A DNA stretch of 64,000 nucleotides from Mactromeris polynyma (lineage: Eukaryota; Mollusca; Bivalvia; Venerida; Mactridae): positions 36,614,401 through 36,678,400 of the forward strand of contig JASFXZ010000004.1 of the NCBI GenBank assembly GCA_032209605.1, read 5' to 3'. The stretch's first letter is position 1. Every line of letters starts with the position of its first letter. Positions 35,001-47,580 of the stretch are shown piece after piece. The translations under genes were made by a program, and so were the position numbers. The notes below the pieces were generated by a model. The model was not told the DNA's origin. It searched no databases and saw only the letters and a list, made by a program, of their open reading frames with translations.

Positions 35001-38000
35001 CCATATACATATACCAACTGAAAATATGCATGTTATTGTCATGAGGTATTGGATGCAACAATGATATAGTAAAACAGCCCTGTGTACATTTGTCTTCAGA
35101 CCTCCAACGATAAAACCTCGATAATCAGACCGCCCTGTTGCCCCTTGAAAACTGGTCTTAATATTGAGATGGTCGTAATATTGAGATTGACAAAAGAGCA
35201 AAACAGTGTAAACAGACTTGAACATCGTGTTTTTAGTATTGAGGTGTTCTTATTATTGAGATGGTCATTAAGTGGGGTTCTACTGTATTAGCCATTTCAA
35301 CTGGATAGCCAAACATGTGTTAAACACCGAATGCAATCACCGAATGGAAACTTTGGTGATAAGTAATTTATTGTACTTCAAATCGACCCGCGTTTAGATC
35401 GAAACTGTATGTTTGATGTATCAAGCGTTACAATATAATGTGAAATACCATTAATAATGAAAACCAGACTGCTCTTAATGGTATTCAATTGAAGCCCGTC
35501 GAAATATTTGTTGACTTTATGCGAGTTTTACCTTGTTTATTGTGCCATTGTTTCGTGAATTGATCACAGCTCGGGTATTATGCCTAATGACTTGGAGAAT
35601 TAGAAACGTAAATATTTTATAGATATTTCTCATGTATTGAAACATTTATACACAATGCTCATGCATTGCAATATATTAAACAGAATTTATCATATATACT
35701 CACATTTCCACAAATGTATCAATTCTACATACAATAAAACCTCTATGATAAGACCAACTTTGGGACCCTTGAAACCTGGTCTTATTGAGGTGGTCCCATT
35801 ATTGAGGTGGCCTGTAAGTGAGGTTTACTATACATGTATATACATGTTAAGATATTTACATATACACTGAATTTTTAATTGGTCATTTCGTTTTTATCAA
35901 AGATACCATACCATATAGTATTGTTTTATTAATTTTGATTGTTGTTGTTGATATGTCGTTACATTTCACCTGAGTGTCAGAATGAACTAATATTTCCAGG
36001 AAAGTTATACATTTTACCAGGAAATCGTTCAAAGATGACTTTAACATTAATGAATTCTATTCACTGTTTAAAACATATCAATAAAACCCAAGTGACTTGT
36101 GAGAAAATGGATTCAGTGTAAGCTTTGCCGACATAAACGATAAATCATTCAAACGAGATAGAGTAGGACGTGGGACCCAGTTATGACATATATTCACGAA
36201 GCTCTCATTTTCTTCTCATGCAAAATAATAGATTAGTACGAATGCCTGGCAGTGCCATTTCAGCCACTAGAACTCGCGATTTCATCTTCATGAATTCACA
36301 ATCTTAACATGACACTTTAATTACACGATTTCAAATTCACGATTTCGCGTTTTCAACTTAACAAATTCTCGATTTCTACTTCATGAATTCGCGATTTCAA
36401 CTTAACAAATTCGCGATTTCTACTTCATGAATTCGCGATTTCAACTAAACAAATTCTCGATTTCTACTTCATGAATTCGCGATTTCAACTTAACAAATTC
36501 TCGATTTCTTCTTTTATAATTTGCATTTTATACTTCACGAATTCAAGATTTGAACTTTATAAAGATGAAATCGTGAATTCGCGTCACTACCAGGCTTTCG
36601 TAGATTTGTTAAATTGTTCTCGTTGTCAATGTTGTATAATAATGAGGTTTCGTTGTGAAATATTCTCATCGCCTCATACTTTACGCCTGCGACACTGGGT
36701 ATGGATTTGTCCTTACAGCTACGATATATAAATGTACTACATGTACATCATAGGTTTTGTCGAGAACTATACAATTACACAAACAAAAACTATAACTGAA
36801 ACTTTCGTTTCTGATTACTATGATTTTCGCTCATTTGAAATATCATAAAACTCTTACAATAATGAGTTGACATGAACATAGCACCTCAAGTTAGATACGT
36901 GAAGGTATCATGTTCAACGTCCCATTTTACAACAATATTGTAATTGTTTTGTATATATACAATCGGACCTCGTTCATTCGACAACCTTCTATCCGAACAC
37001 TTGGTATCATACGAAATAAATATCAGGTCCCGATGTATCTTAGGCACGTCAAATTGAAATGGGCTATTCGAAACCATGTATCATTCGAAATAAAATTTAT
37101 CACCCGATGAATTCGAATGAACGAGGTACAACAGTAGTACTGAATACGTGATGGTAAACTTTGGATGTTTTGAAGGTCAATGGAACGTCTATTGTATGAT
37201 AACTTGCGTATATTTCAGCACATGGTGATTGGTCGCTCGCAGGATGTATGTTCCCCTCTCAATATGACATTTTTACCACAACATTTGAAGAAGGCCGGAT
37301 ATGCTACACATATAGTGGGGAAGTAAGTACAGTAAAACATCGATAATAATTCCACCATTGGGACCCTTGAAACAGGTCTTAATTTATAACATCACAAACA
37401 ACGTTTTACAAAATTGACAAATATTCATCCTTATGTCTTTTATGTGAATGTTTGCTTTTAGGTCACACTATTATGGTCTTACTAAAACATTTATGTTAAC
37501 GTTTATATGTAGCGTATACATTTTGTATATTTTATGTGTGATGCACATGCTTGTATAGTCTCTTATAATTCTTATTTGAATAGCTTTGTGCAATGTTTTA
37601 TGTTCTTTATTGTTTATGTACGTATATGTTTGCTTGTACAAAGATGAGACTTTAATAAATTAATAAAACATAAAATAAATCTCCCAAAATTGGACGATAA
37701 TTTGCCGCACAAATACCTCAGATAGTCAGACTATAATGACTGAGAATTCAAAGAAGCCATAATAATCTAAATTACTTCGGGTGTATACCATTAGACGTCA
37801 TCGTTGTATGCATTCCGTATTTACGGGAACAAAGTAAGAACGGGTACGAGGTGTACAAATCATGTAAACAATCCTTCAAGAACAATTGCATAAATAATGT
37901 AAAAACGTTTAGCGATTGATGACCCAAGATAATTAAATGATGAACAGTGTGAACTACATGTTGATGTGAGCACAGAAAAAAGGTCATATGGGATCACAAA

Positions 38001-41000
38001 TCAAAATTCAAAACGTTTACCCCAGATCATTATTTTATTATTTTCCTCTACGAAAAACTTTGAAATGAAGCTATGTTACACAGTTTTCAAGTACATGTAT
38101 TGCATTTTGAAAATACACCGTACTATGTGCATAGCTTGTCAGGTTTTATGGACGATAACGTCTCATTACAGCTATGTTTAAAATCATTTGACATGTTGAA
38201 TGATTAATTGAAAGATATTCTCAAATTTCTATAATAAATGAGCACGTTATAATGATAATTTACATACGCAAATGTAGATGGATTCAAATATCAACTAACA
38301 TGTATGTACTTTGCGTATCGCACTACAAATCTTCCATGCATGAAAGGAGCACAACTATTTTGGTCTCTTATGACTTACGATTTTTATCTATAAATTGAAT
38401 TTCCAAGTTTACATAATTTATGTAAAACACTTTAGCTTACATTTCGTTATAATGACGCTGCAAAGTGGAATAAGATAATGCATTCAGACATTATATATTA
38501 TTTCGCATGAACGCGAACATCCTCTAGCAAACTTATTGAAATAACTGAAAGAATCTTTTGCCTACGGACATTCAATGGAGGAATCCTCTCCAGTCCGGAA
38601 TCCCCTATAATTCGAACTTTAAAGTTTGTTCGAATGGTGTTCGGATTAGGGAGTTTCCATTGTATATCAACTCTATGCGGTTTGATGGTATGAAATGTGA
38701 AGACATACCTCGTTATTCCTTTGTTTTCAGATGGCATCTAGGATTCTGTAGCTGGGAATGTACACCGACATATCGAGGATTTGACTCGTTCTATGGATAC
38801 TATACAAGTCGATCTGATTACTTTACTCATGAAAATGGTATGTTTGACTGTGTGCAATCAATCATTTTCATATATAAATTCATTTTATGACTTCGACCAG
38901 GCAGTTACCGTACATGCAATAACGGTTAACAATTTGTCTATTTCTGAAATTAAAATATCTAGTATTTAGATGTTCCAAACGTATAAGAAGCACATTGATC
39001 TAAAACGAATATTAAAGTCGAGCAGGGAATGCCACATACAAATCGCATGGCTACACTCAAACGCCAAATGGCAATGCTTTTTCTCTACTAAAAGAGACAT
39101 TAAGTTCTACAGGTGCGCCGATTGCTAAAAATTACTAGTTTCCAAGGAGACTCATCAGTTCCTCGGCTAGGAACTGACATTAGTACAACTCGAATCAGGC
39201 ACAGAAGCTGTTGTTGCAGGATTTACGTTATACGATTGTGTGATCAGTATATACACACATTATGTCCTAGTTTAGAATCCAATGTATGACCCTCATTTAC
39301 ACCTCCGTTACTTTACGATATATGTTCGAATTTAGACCTTTACCTTCCTTTGATATTTGATCATTGTTATTGTCACTGATATCTCAGTTTTCTTCCTTAT
39401 CTATTTATTTATTTTTTACATATTTTTTTTTTCAGGTTTTCTTGATTTTCATGATGACTATGCAGTTGTCAGAGATGAAAACGGGACTTATTCAGCAGTA
39501 TGTAGTCTGAATTCTCCATTTTTACCTCATCTTTACTAATTTCAATTGCTTAAACGTTATTTAACCGTGGCAGAATAACATTGGCTTGTTACTTTAATGT
39601 ATTTGTACAACTTTCTTGCTATGAAGAACGGCCATAGCAGCCAATTTACGTAAACATCAGTCAATGTTGATACACAGTGTCTTAGATTTATGTCATAGTT
39701 ATTAGCAATATATTTAATTTATCGATAAACTACAATGTATAGGAACAAAGGATCATATAAGCCAACCAACGCGACCTTAATCAAATATGGTTATATATGC
39801 ATGGTTATATATGCAGATTAAATATGTACCATATGTATCACATTTTCAGATAAATACACATTTATTGGCACTTTTGTTGATTAACGTATTAAATTAATTG
39901 TATTAATTGTGTTAGTACAAGAAAGGAAGAATGTACTATATATATATATATGGAATTCAATGTTACTGCAGTAATAATAATAATAATAAAATATAAAAAT
40001 AGTAATAAAATAATGATAATAATGATAATAATAATAAACCATACTGATTTTAAAATTGTATTGTTGTCTTAACTACATCATAGCACCCAATATTTCAGGA
40101 TCTGTATGCGGAAAGAGCGGCACGAATAATTGCCAAGCATAATGTGAACGAACCATTGTTTCTCTACCTGCCGTATCAAAGTGTTCATGAACCATTGGAG
40201 GTAATATTAATATGTTCATTGTTATTTTTCCAGAGATCAGTAACACTGAATACAGTAAAACCTCACTTTAAGATCACCTCAATATTAAGACCACCTCAAA
40301 CTTAAGAACACAATTTTCAAGTCCATTTTCACCGTTGTGCTCTAAATTCAACCTAAATATTAAGACCACCTCAATATAAAGACTAGTTTTCAAGAGTCCC
40401 AAAGGTGGTCTAATTTTTGAGGGTTTTATTGTATTTTTCTACAGAAGTAGATGTCAACTTTCAAAGCCATGTACATGTACTAAATTTCAGGCATTAAATA
40501 TTTCATAAATACAGCTTTATATGGACGTTTTATCTGATCAACATTATAGATACCTTTTAAGTTAGTTAAGTATTCAGTCGAGTTAATTTCCAATTCAAGT
40601 TGCAATTGATTTTGATGTGTTATGTGTACATTAAATATAGGTACCTCCAGAGTACGAGGCCTTGTATCCAGACATAGAAACACCCGCACGTAGAACTTAT
40701 TGTGGTAAACAGTTTCATTTTATTCTTAATTTATTTCCTTATACAGTAACTAGCTACATGGATTGTTTCCGTCTCTAAATCTGTTAACTACTTGTACCTC
40801 GTATATAACAGTATCAACACCAGGGCTCGTCATCTAGCAGTGCACAGTCCTTTAACAGAAATGCGTACATTGGGAACCATTCGGCAACATGCCAAAATGA
40901 TTCAATCGCCACTTAATTGACTTCATAGATGTTTGAATTTCAATTTCTATGAGGAAGCTAATGATGTTAACAAGCTGATTCTGTAGGTTTGCTGAATAAA

Positions 41001-44000
41001 TATATAGGCCTTGTTCGGTTGAAGTGAATTTGATTTTTTGGTTAACGTTTGATTGGTTGATAATTGTGCAAATAGCAATGACATGTTAGTACGAATGTGC
41101 CGAAAAACTTCAATAATCTTGATAGAACTTGCGCCATTAGACACTAATTACTTTACTGCTACGAAAGCCAAGATAGAGCAGCAAACAGCAGCTGTCCACA
41201 TGCAGCGGTGGTACTGTGTCGCTTGGTATTTTTGTTTGAAGTTGTAGTAAACAGGTTATCTTAAATCACATTAAATGATTCAATTACCATTGTAGGAATG
41301 GTGACAGCATTAGATGCGGCTATAGGACGTGTAGTGGAAGCTTTGGAAGCGAAGGGACTGTATGATGACACCATATTTTTCTTCACTCCGGATGTAAGGC
41401 ATTCATTGTTATTGACAATAACCGCTAAATGAAATACAGTATAAAGATCTTAACTAACAATATGTTAATATATGACTGTTAATTTAGGCCAGTTGTAGGA
41501 CACATGATTGCTAATAAATTATGGAGTTCTGGAGTTCCAAACCTAGACGAGAAAGATGTTCTTCATGGAGTTATTACTGAAGATAGTCTGTATAATCATT
41601 TAATTGGAAATAACAATTTGTGACTCGGCGGAATCCACGGTACATTGGTCTGATCAGATTGAAAAGAAGTATTATATTTATAATGAGGCCACAACGCCTA
41701 ATGAACTTATATCCAGTATAACCAACAATCACACATGATTTTCATAATTGCCGGCGGTAAAATTATGACTTATTGATATGCGTATCAAATTAATAAATAC
41801 ATGTAGTAATTATTAGAAATTTGAGTACAACTGTCTAACTAGCATTTAAGCTTAGGTTTTGTTTATAAGATTGTTTGTAAGTGACGCGTAGTGGTCGTGG
41901 GTAGAGTGCCTGACTCCTGATCCACAGGTTGTGAGTTTGATTTCCATGCTGAGCAGGGTTTGACGAACTTAACAAACCCTAAAGTATACGATAGTACTGG
42001 TTAGTGACCTAGGAAGCAGTCATCGAGAGTGCATATTATAAGAACTTGTTTTGCAAAAGATGTATAATACATGATATTTTAAGAACACCAGCTGGCCTTT
42101 ACACCAAACAGTAGCTACTATATGATTGGCTTTTAGCAGATACCATGACGGTAATAAGTATACTTATATGCATTGTATTTGAAATGTGCTGCACTTTTAG
42201 AACGGCGGAATGGTTGCTCAAGGTGGGAACAACTGGCCTTTACGGGGTTCAAAGATTTCCATATGGGAAGGCGGAACCAGGGGAGTGGCATTTGTTTCTG
42301 GTTCCCGGCTTGAGAAGATTGGCTATACATTTGATGGGTATAATAGTTATACAGTCTATTAGAGACCATGTCGATTTCTTACCAAATTTCTGTTGTGTCC
42401 TTGAGTTTGACTATCCGTCGATAAGCAATGTTAAATTCCCTTTTGTTCCATACAAAATATACAAGCTTTCTTACAAACCAAATATTTTATTATTAAGCAT
42501 ATCGTTTTTGCTTTCAAATTATTTTACTCTGTCATGGAATACCTAGTGTGAAATCAAGCTACATGAAATTTGAAAAGAAGTTGGACATGTCTCTGAATTC
42601 CGTATATTTCGGCACCTTGATGTTAACCTTCACCTAACCTTAACCTAACTGGTAATCATGTTTTCAGAATGGTGCATGGATACCTTACCATGGCAACAAC
42701 TGGCCTCTGCGTGGTGGAAAGATTTCATTGTGGGAAGGGGGAACTAGGACGGCCGGATTCGTCTCTGGTTCCCGTTTACAGAAAACGGGATATATTTTTG
42801 ATGGGTATTCACATGCGTATTTGATCAAAGTTTATAGTGGAATCGTATTTTGATAGTTTTTGTGTTTAGTAACCCACAAATATACACGATAATATAAATG
42901 TGCACATATATCTGCTTTCAAACGGTACTTTACAGCTGACTTATGTTCATGTTTTATCCTGGGATGGTTTTACACAAGGTCTATATTCAGGCAGTATGTG
43001 TGTGCATTGTTCTGTAACGCTATTTGTTTGTCTGATATATATTTTCATTTCATACAGTCTCTGGTAACTAACCGTTGTGCATGTATACTTATTCTATACG
43101 TATTGTGTTTGCTTATACCATTTTATGAATTATCTTACTATCACAGCGCAACCCCTACTTTCTGAGAGTCACAAATATATCTGTTGTTGATAGGTTGTTG
43201 ATCTAGACAGTTAGTTTGATAGTAAATTCTTACTACATGAAGTCAAAGTTCAATTTATTCAGTAGATAAAGGCCACCGGCTCAATATACAGGTCACTACA
43301 GTACATTGGATTTAAAAGAATATAATTGTTGTGTCACATATTCTAGTTTATATATTATGATAGTCTACTGTGAATAATAATTATACCAATTCATAAGTTT
43401 TTCTATAAACAATGCTACTTTGAATATCACTTTACTTTTGATAAGTATACTGTACTAGAAGAGACATCGCTGCTTAGGAGAGGGTTATTTCGTACAGAGT
43501 GCTCTGTATTTTTGTTATTTATTATTTGTTATCATGTTGATTTGATTTTAAAGTTAGACATTTACTACCTGTGTTCACATCCCACTTATGTTTGTGTACG
43601 CTTGCACGATTACTTTTACGCTTAGTCAATTTAACGCTTAATCAATTTCCGCTCTTTTCTGTTAATCGTATAGGTTTGTAAGCTTAAGTCTTTCCTAAAT
43701 GTAATAACATTCAAACATGTCTTTGGTCAAGTTTTAGTCGCCCCCATTTACTTATTTATTGCACATATCTGATAGAATCTCATAGTCATTTCCTCCAAAC
43801 AAGTCAACGCCTTGAATTTTCATTCAGACATACGCACAATAAAATTGTGTTTTATTACATTTACGCAAACACATTAACATTTAGTAACATTCTAATGAAT
43901 GTCAGTACTTGTATCATTCTGTCAATGTTTCATAATTTCATAAATATCTTAAACTTATGTTATCTTACCTGAGTAAGATGAGATTTTTTCTACTGTATGG

Positions 44001-46452
44001 AACTCCATGGAACAACACACGGTTACTGGTATCCGTTATTATTCTTTTTCAGCCTGATGCATGCAGTTGACTGGCATCCAACAATTTTATCTGCCGTGGG
44101 CCTGGAGCCAGGTAGTGTATATTTCATTGCTTTTAAACAGCATACCATGAATCTTTAAAGTTATGTTCATGTTAATGTTGCCAATGTGACTTGTCTCCAC
44201 GGCATGAACATATTTCAAACATGCCACGAACTATATATAAGATATTTTCAAGCAAATACTTTGGACTCCATAACTCCAAAACTTAACTATTTACTCAGAG
44301 CACAATTAAGTAATGCATATTAGCATAAGAACATACAATAACCATATTACATCTAACCTTTCCAGTTCACAGTGTATTTTCATATCTCAGTCATGTAAAA
44401 CATGACACCATGAGTACATAATATACAAAATACGAATACAATGGTAAAGAGGCAATTACAATTAGAAAATCAAAGCATCATGCACAAGAAACACAATTAT
44501 GTACAATACATATAATAAAGGACATTACTCGAAAAAAAGGCAAGCTAGACTCTTCAAATAAAGTTCTAAACAAAGCAAAATTATGTTAGTTTCATATTTT
44601 GCAAAAATGTAAAATTTTGAGTTTGTGGTCCAAAGGGCTCCTGCGCTTTATGTCATATGATAAACACATATTTCGGGAGAAGGTTTTTTTATTAAACTTT
44701 TGTTTAAAATATGTTTACAAGTTTCAGGTCTCTTTATTTCTTTATTGAATACACAAAGTTTCCCAGTTTTTATATATAATTTAATTATTTATTATTTTCA
44801 GATCCAGCTTTAGATGGTATATCTTTATGGGACGCAATCAGTACAGGTGGCGAGGGAAACAGAACAGAATTCATTTACAACTTGGATGACACCAATCCTG
44901 CCCCTCAGGGACATGCTGCTATCAGGTATTTCTATATATATGTGTGTGATATATGTATGGGTCCCATCCTGTCGGCTGCTTTTTTCACCTCGTGGCATCA
45001 CTTTCCTTCATTAAACATCAGGCGTCGAATTTCGCATATTTCGGTATGCAAACACATAAAAAATGGGCCTAAGGAGTATATCTATTGTGTGATATACAAA
45101 ATACGGATGACATGCGTTAGTATACATACATGCTGATTTTAACTGTTCTGTGTATATATCGATGAGTTGGGTGAACCAATGTCAACGTGGAACAAGCCCG
45201 AACTGACCAACTTGATCGTTCTCGAGGAACTGACAACTTTCTTAACTGAATGAGAGGTGGAGGAAAATTATATAAATTTTATTCAAATCATCACAGAGAT
45301 CAAACGTATCAGCTCACTACTGACAACTTAGCAGTGATGCACGAATGAACTAACTGGTTAGACGTAAAACAAACACAAAAGTGCATTAATATAATATGAT
45401 AATGATATTAATTAAGTTCAAAATTCTTTGATATGTAATTTAATAGTTTAATTACATGACATAATTTTTAGAATGGGTGACTATAAGTTGCTTGCCGGAA
45501 ACACAGGAATGTTCAATGGCTGGTACCCACCGGATCGAGACTACATTGAAGAACAACTAGTAGAAACAACAACATTTGAAGAAAGAGTTAAAGCCGGGAA
45601 CGAGTCATATTACAAGCTGTTTAACTTGAAGGGTAGATTTATGTTGTTTTTTGTTCCATTTTGTCTTGGTATTGTTTGCATGGATGTTTCTTTCTTTCAA
45701 ATCTCCTTGTGCTTTTTCGGTGGCATGACACTTTGTTTCTTATATTTGCTGCTCGACTGCTTCATTCATTTTTACATAATATTATTACAGCAACTTGTAT
45801 TGCCCTATGTCTTTAAATGCAAATATCATTGACTTTGCGACTTTGAGAATTCAATCATCAGAAGATATATAATCTAAGCTATCTCTTAGTTCTATGTTCT
45901 GTATACAGGTCACTTGACTGCTTTTTCGTACTCATGTTTTATGCATGTTGTTAAACTTTCGATCACTGTCCAATCAATAAGAATCAATTGTATGTCTACT
46001 GATTAGCCTCATTCCCCCGACAATATTTCAACACAAAATACAAATATGCTTATACATGTACCAGACTCTATTCAGCCAGTCCACAAACCATTGAATGCGT
46101 AACGTCGAATAAAGCCAATATCATTCCGATACTGATCAAAGTTAAATAGTTTGTCAGTCGAGAGATTATTAAACCAATAATTTACATTATAGTTCATTAT
46201 CTAATCAGCAAATGTCACAATATGACCTAAGAGTGCATTAATTGGCAGGCTATTTAAATTGCAGACGATCCAAACGAGTATTACAATCTAGCACACGAGA
46301 TGCCTGAAATGGTCCAGAAATTACTGCATAGGATGATGGAGTATCACAAGCAATATGTTCCCGCAAAGAACCCCCCGGCAAGACCCGAATCCAACCCGAA
46401 GTATTTCGATTACGCCTGGTCGCCCGGATGGTGCAAGAAACCTATGGAGTGA
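32099..46452 (+). CDS. ARSB-like: Arylsulfatase B-like sulfatase, 14 coding exons
   Basis: Hydrolyses sulfate esters (sulfated glycans in the ARSB/I/J group), normally in the lysosome or secretory route. Exons: 32099-32210, 33375-33486, 34625-34676, 37219-37322, 38731-38837, 39436-39497, 40099-40200, 40641-40704, 41296-41393, 42201-42337 or 42668-42804, 44053-44111, 44802-44925, 45472-45632, 46265-46452; all introns are GT-AG and phases agree, giving 493 aa (human ARSB is 533). Residues 1-22 form a signal peptide. Catalytic features: DD (35-36) metal ligands, CSPSR (73-77) with Cys73 for formylglycine conversion, GKWH (126-129), SVHEPL with His213, Asp271-Asn272 metal ligands across the exon 9/10 junction, RGxK with Lys289. 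The start ATG (GAAAATGG) gives the signal peptide directly. Orthology to ARSB rather than ARSI/ARSJ is uncertain. Confidence 0.95.
32290..32379. repeat. Hairpin element in sulfatase intron 1
   Basis: 32,290-32,321 and 32,348-32,379 are inverted arms of 32 bp with two mismatches (outer part ATATATCGAGGGCTC, inner part CAACACTGTCGTA), separated by 26 nt. It looks like a small foldback element. Confidence 0.8.
33880..34000. repeat. Dispersed repeat in sulfatase intron 2
   Basis: GTTGTTCGGTTGAAG ... GGTTAACG ... TTTGATTGGTT ... GCAAATAGC ... CATGTTAGTA is shared, diverged, with intron 8 (about 40,995-41,095) and its duplicate (about 60,270-60,375). It is an unnamed dispersed repeat. Confidence 0.5.
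34411..34605. repeat. About 42-bp minisatellite in sulfatase intron 2
   Basis: Five imperfect units carrying ATATAGGTTGTGTTATATCT (at about 34,413, 34,443, 34,484, 34,525, 34,572) end just upstream of the exon 3 acceptor at 34,624. Confidence 0.7.
35095..35287. mobile_element. Dispersed TIR element, family A, copy 5 (intron 3)
   Basis: TAAAACCTCGATAATCAGACCG ... GAAAACTGGTCTTAATATTG ... GAGGTGTTCTTATTATTGAG ... GGGGTTCTACTGTA. A diverged family-A copy within intron 3. Confidence 0.6.
35730..35833. mobile_element. Dispersed TIR element, family A, copy 6 (short, intron 3)
   Basis: TACAATAAAACCTCTATG to GAGGTTTACTATAC, about 104 bp, missing the middle of the element but retaining GGTGGTCCCATTATTGAGG. 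Confidence 0.55.
36237..36602. mobile_element. TIR element with internal minisatellite (intron 3)
   Basis: The left end TACGAATGCCTGGCAGTG (36,237) and the right end, reverse complement TACGAAAGCCTGGTAGTG (to 36,602), are inverted with two mismatches in 18, TA-bounded. The interior (about 36,270-36,540) is an array of a 44-bp unit, GAATTCGCGATTTCAACTTA plus ACAAATTCGCGATTTCTACTTCAT split, in about five copies. Confidence 0.65.
36958..37136. mobile_element. TIR element with ACCTCGTTCATTCGA ends (intron 3)
   Basis: Left TACAATCGGACCTCGTTCAT and right ATGAACGAGGTACAACAGTA are inverted around 179 bp and share ACCTCGTTCATTCGA. The TA-bounded pogo/Tigger style is similar to, but distinct from, family A. 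It lies about 80 bp upstream of exon 4. Confidence 0.65.
37329..37385. mobile_element. Truncated family-A left end (intron 4)
   Basis: TACAGTAAAACATCGATAAT followed by TTCCACCATTGGGACCCTTG and ACAGGTCTTAAT. Only one end is present, starting 7 nt after the exon 4 donor. Confidence 0.5.
39966..40040. repeat. AAT microsatellite in sulfatase intron 6
   Basis: Runs of TAATAATAATAATAATAA and ATAATGATAATAATGATAAT lie about 60 bp upstream of exon 7. The duplicate copy has the corresponding run at about 59,224-59,310 with a different length. Confidence 0.85.
40251..40433. mobile_element. Dispersed TIR element, family A, copy 7 (intron 7)
   Basis: TACAGTAAAACCTCACTTTA to TTTTGAGGGTTTTATTGTA, 183 bp, beginning 50 bp after exon 7. 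It is present at the same place in the duplicate (59,521-59,702), so it inserted before the duplication. Confidence 0.75.
41870..42060 (+). mobile_element. tRNA-derived SINE in sulfatase intron 9
   Basis: TAGTGGTCGTGG (41,889-41,900) resembles an A box and GAGTTTGATTTCC (41,933-41,945) a B box, at tRNA-like spacing. The tail (AGTACTGGTTAGTGACC ... AAGCAGTCATCGAGAGTG) matches a remnant at about 18,550. Not a functional tRNA gene because the arms do not pair as a cloverleaf. Present also in the duplicate (about 61,165-61,345). Confidence 0.6.
42201..42337 (+). other. Sulfatase alternative exon 10A
   Basis: 137 nt, entered in phase 0 after CACTTTTAG and left with two bases of a Gly codon before GTATAA. 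It encodes [18 protein letters not shown] and then an IWEGGTRG segment (residues 272-317). The Asn completes the Asp-Asn metal site begun in exon 9, and RGSK supplies the active-site Lys. NGG...GGNNWPLRG is the canonical ARSB-type sequence, so this is the conventional version. Confidence 0.9.
42668..42804 (+). other. Sulfatase alternative exon 10B
   Basis: 137 nt, same phases as exon 10A, acceptor ATGTTTTCAG preceded by several CCTAAC branch-point-like words (about 42,630-42,652), donor GTATTC. It encodes [18 protein letters not shown] and then a LWEGGTRT segment. Metal-site Asn, the NNWPLRG block and Lys289 are kept, but residues 274-279 (AWIPYH instead of GMVAQG) and several later positions differ. 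It is clearly homologous to 10A. Confidence 0.9.
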
Positions 46453-47580
46453 AAGATTAATACATGGATTCCTAACACTGATACAATACGTATGGATTGA
46501 ATGAGTGAGAGATGTATAATTGAATTCCTAATACAGATACAATACGTATGGATTAAATGAGTGAAAGATGAATAATTGAATTCCTGATACTGATACAATA
46601 CGTACAGACAACCTATTCTGATGCATACAGACAGCATATTCGGATGAATACAGACATCCTATGCTGATGAAAACAGACAACCTATTCTGATGAATACAGG
46701 CATCCTATTCTTATGAATACAGACAACCTATTCTGATGAATACAGCTAGCCTATTCTTTGTTTTTCAAGCATTGTATCTCTCTTGTTGAATTCTGTGTAT
46801 ATTTGTGAATCTCATATATATTTAGATGCATTATACTAATAACACGTATACATACGTGTATGTATTGATACTTATTTTGTACAAGATATGTTAGACAACT
46901 ATTTTTTTTAAATCTTTCGCTTCGTTGTAAAACGTGTGTATTATATGTTCAACCACAGTTTTGTAAGACTACCGGTATCGATTTGAAGAAAATACTTATG
47001 TGTTTATTAACTCAACTAAGAACATATTAACCTTATCCTGACCTTTATGGATGAATATAGTATGCATCAATTAGGCTGACAATATCATTTTCTGTGAGAG
47101 GCTAGTGACTCATCGTTATCTTTTGTTGCAGATACGGAATTCATTGCATTTGTGTATTTCTTTCATTACTCGTATATAATAATAAATGTACAAACGCGTG
47201 CATCAATACGACGAGAGCCGAAGTTAAATTTAGATGATTACTCCACTGTGAAATTATGGTAATATTAGTCAGTAGGTTTAGGTTAATTTGTCCGAGTAAT
47301 ACTTTACACGAATAATATTTGGCTTCTCTATTAGTTTTGAATCGTTGTATGTAAAGTAGAGGACAGTGATGGAGAGATGGCAACGTTATTTTGCATAACT
47401 ACGTACACAAATTTGTGACTCATGTTCAGCTAACTCGCAATAACAGATTTAATCGTATTACTGAAAATGTCGTAAGAATTTACTTAGTACGTATTTTCGA
47501 CAAATTGAGGACTGATGCCGATGTTAAATGTATTTGCACTATTATTTACTCAATAAACTATTGATATGCAGTTACGTTTT
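46453..47580 (+). other. Probable sulfatase 3' UTR with small tandem repeats
   Basis: After the TGA there are about two and a half imperfect 60-bp units (GATACAATACGTATGGATT, 46,480-46,605) and then about seven units of 22-23 bp built on CTATTCTGATGAATACAGAC (46,608-46,755). The first clear AATAAA is at 47,552-47,557 (TCAATAAACT); the transcript end is not otherwise determined. Confidence 0.45.

Noticed and set aside
38555..38680. Additional inverted-repeat element upstream of exon 5
   Set aside because: GGAATCC/GGATTAGGGAG and TTCGAAC/GTTCGAAT words look like a pogo-type remnant, but the ends could not be matched convincingly.
41053..41247. Short frame in sulfatase intron 8 that is conserved in the duplicate (60,320-60,529)
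   Set aside because: Conservation is that of the whole duplicated intron, part of it is a dispersed repeat, and there is no recognisable domain.
41881..41955. Functional tRNA gene
   Set aside because: A- and B-box-like words are present but the arms do not pair into a cloverleaf; a SINE head fits better.
42145..42546. 133-codon + frame over exon 10A and its duplicate at 61,477-61,815
   Set aside because: It reads the sulfatase exon in the wrong frame and runs on into intron; the sulfatase frame with splice sites explains the conservation.
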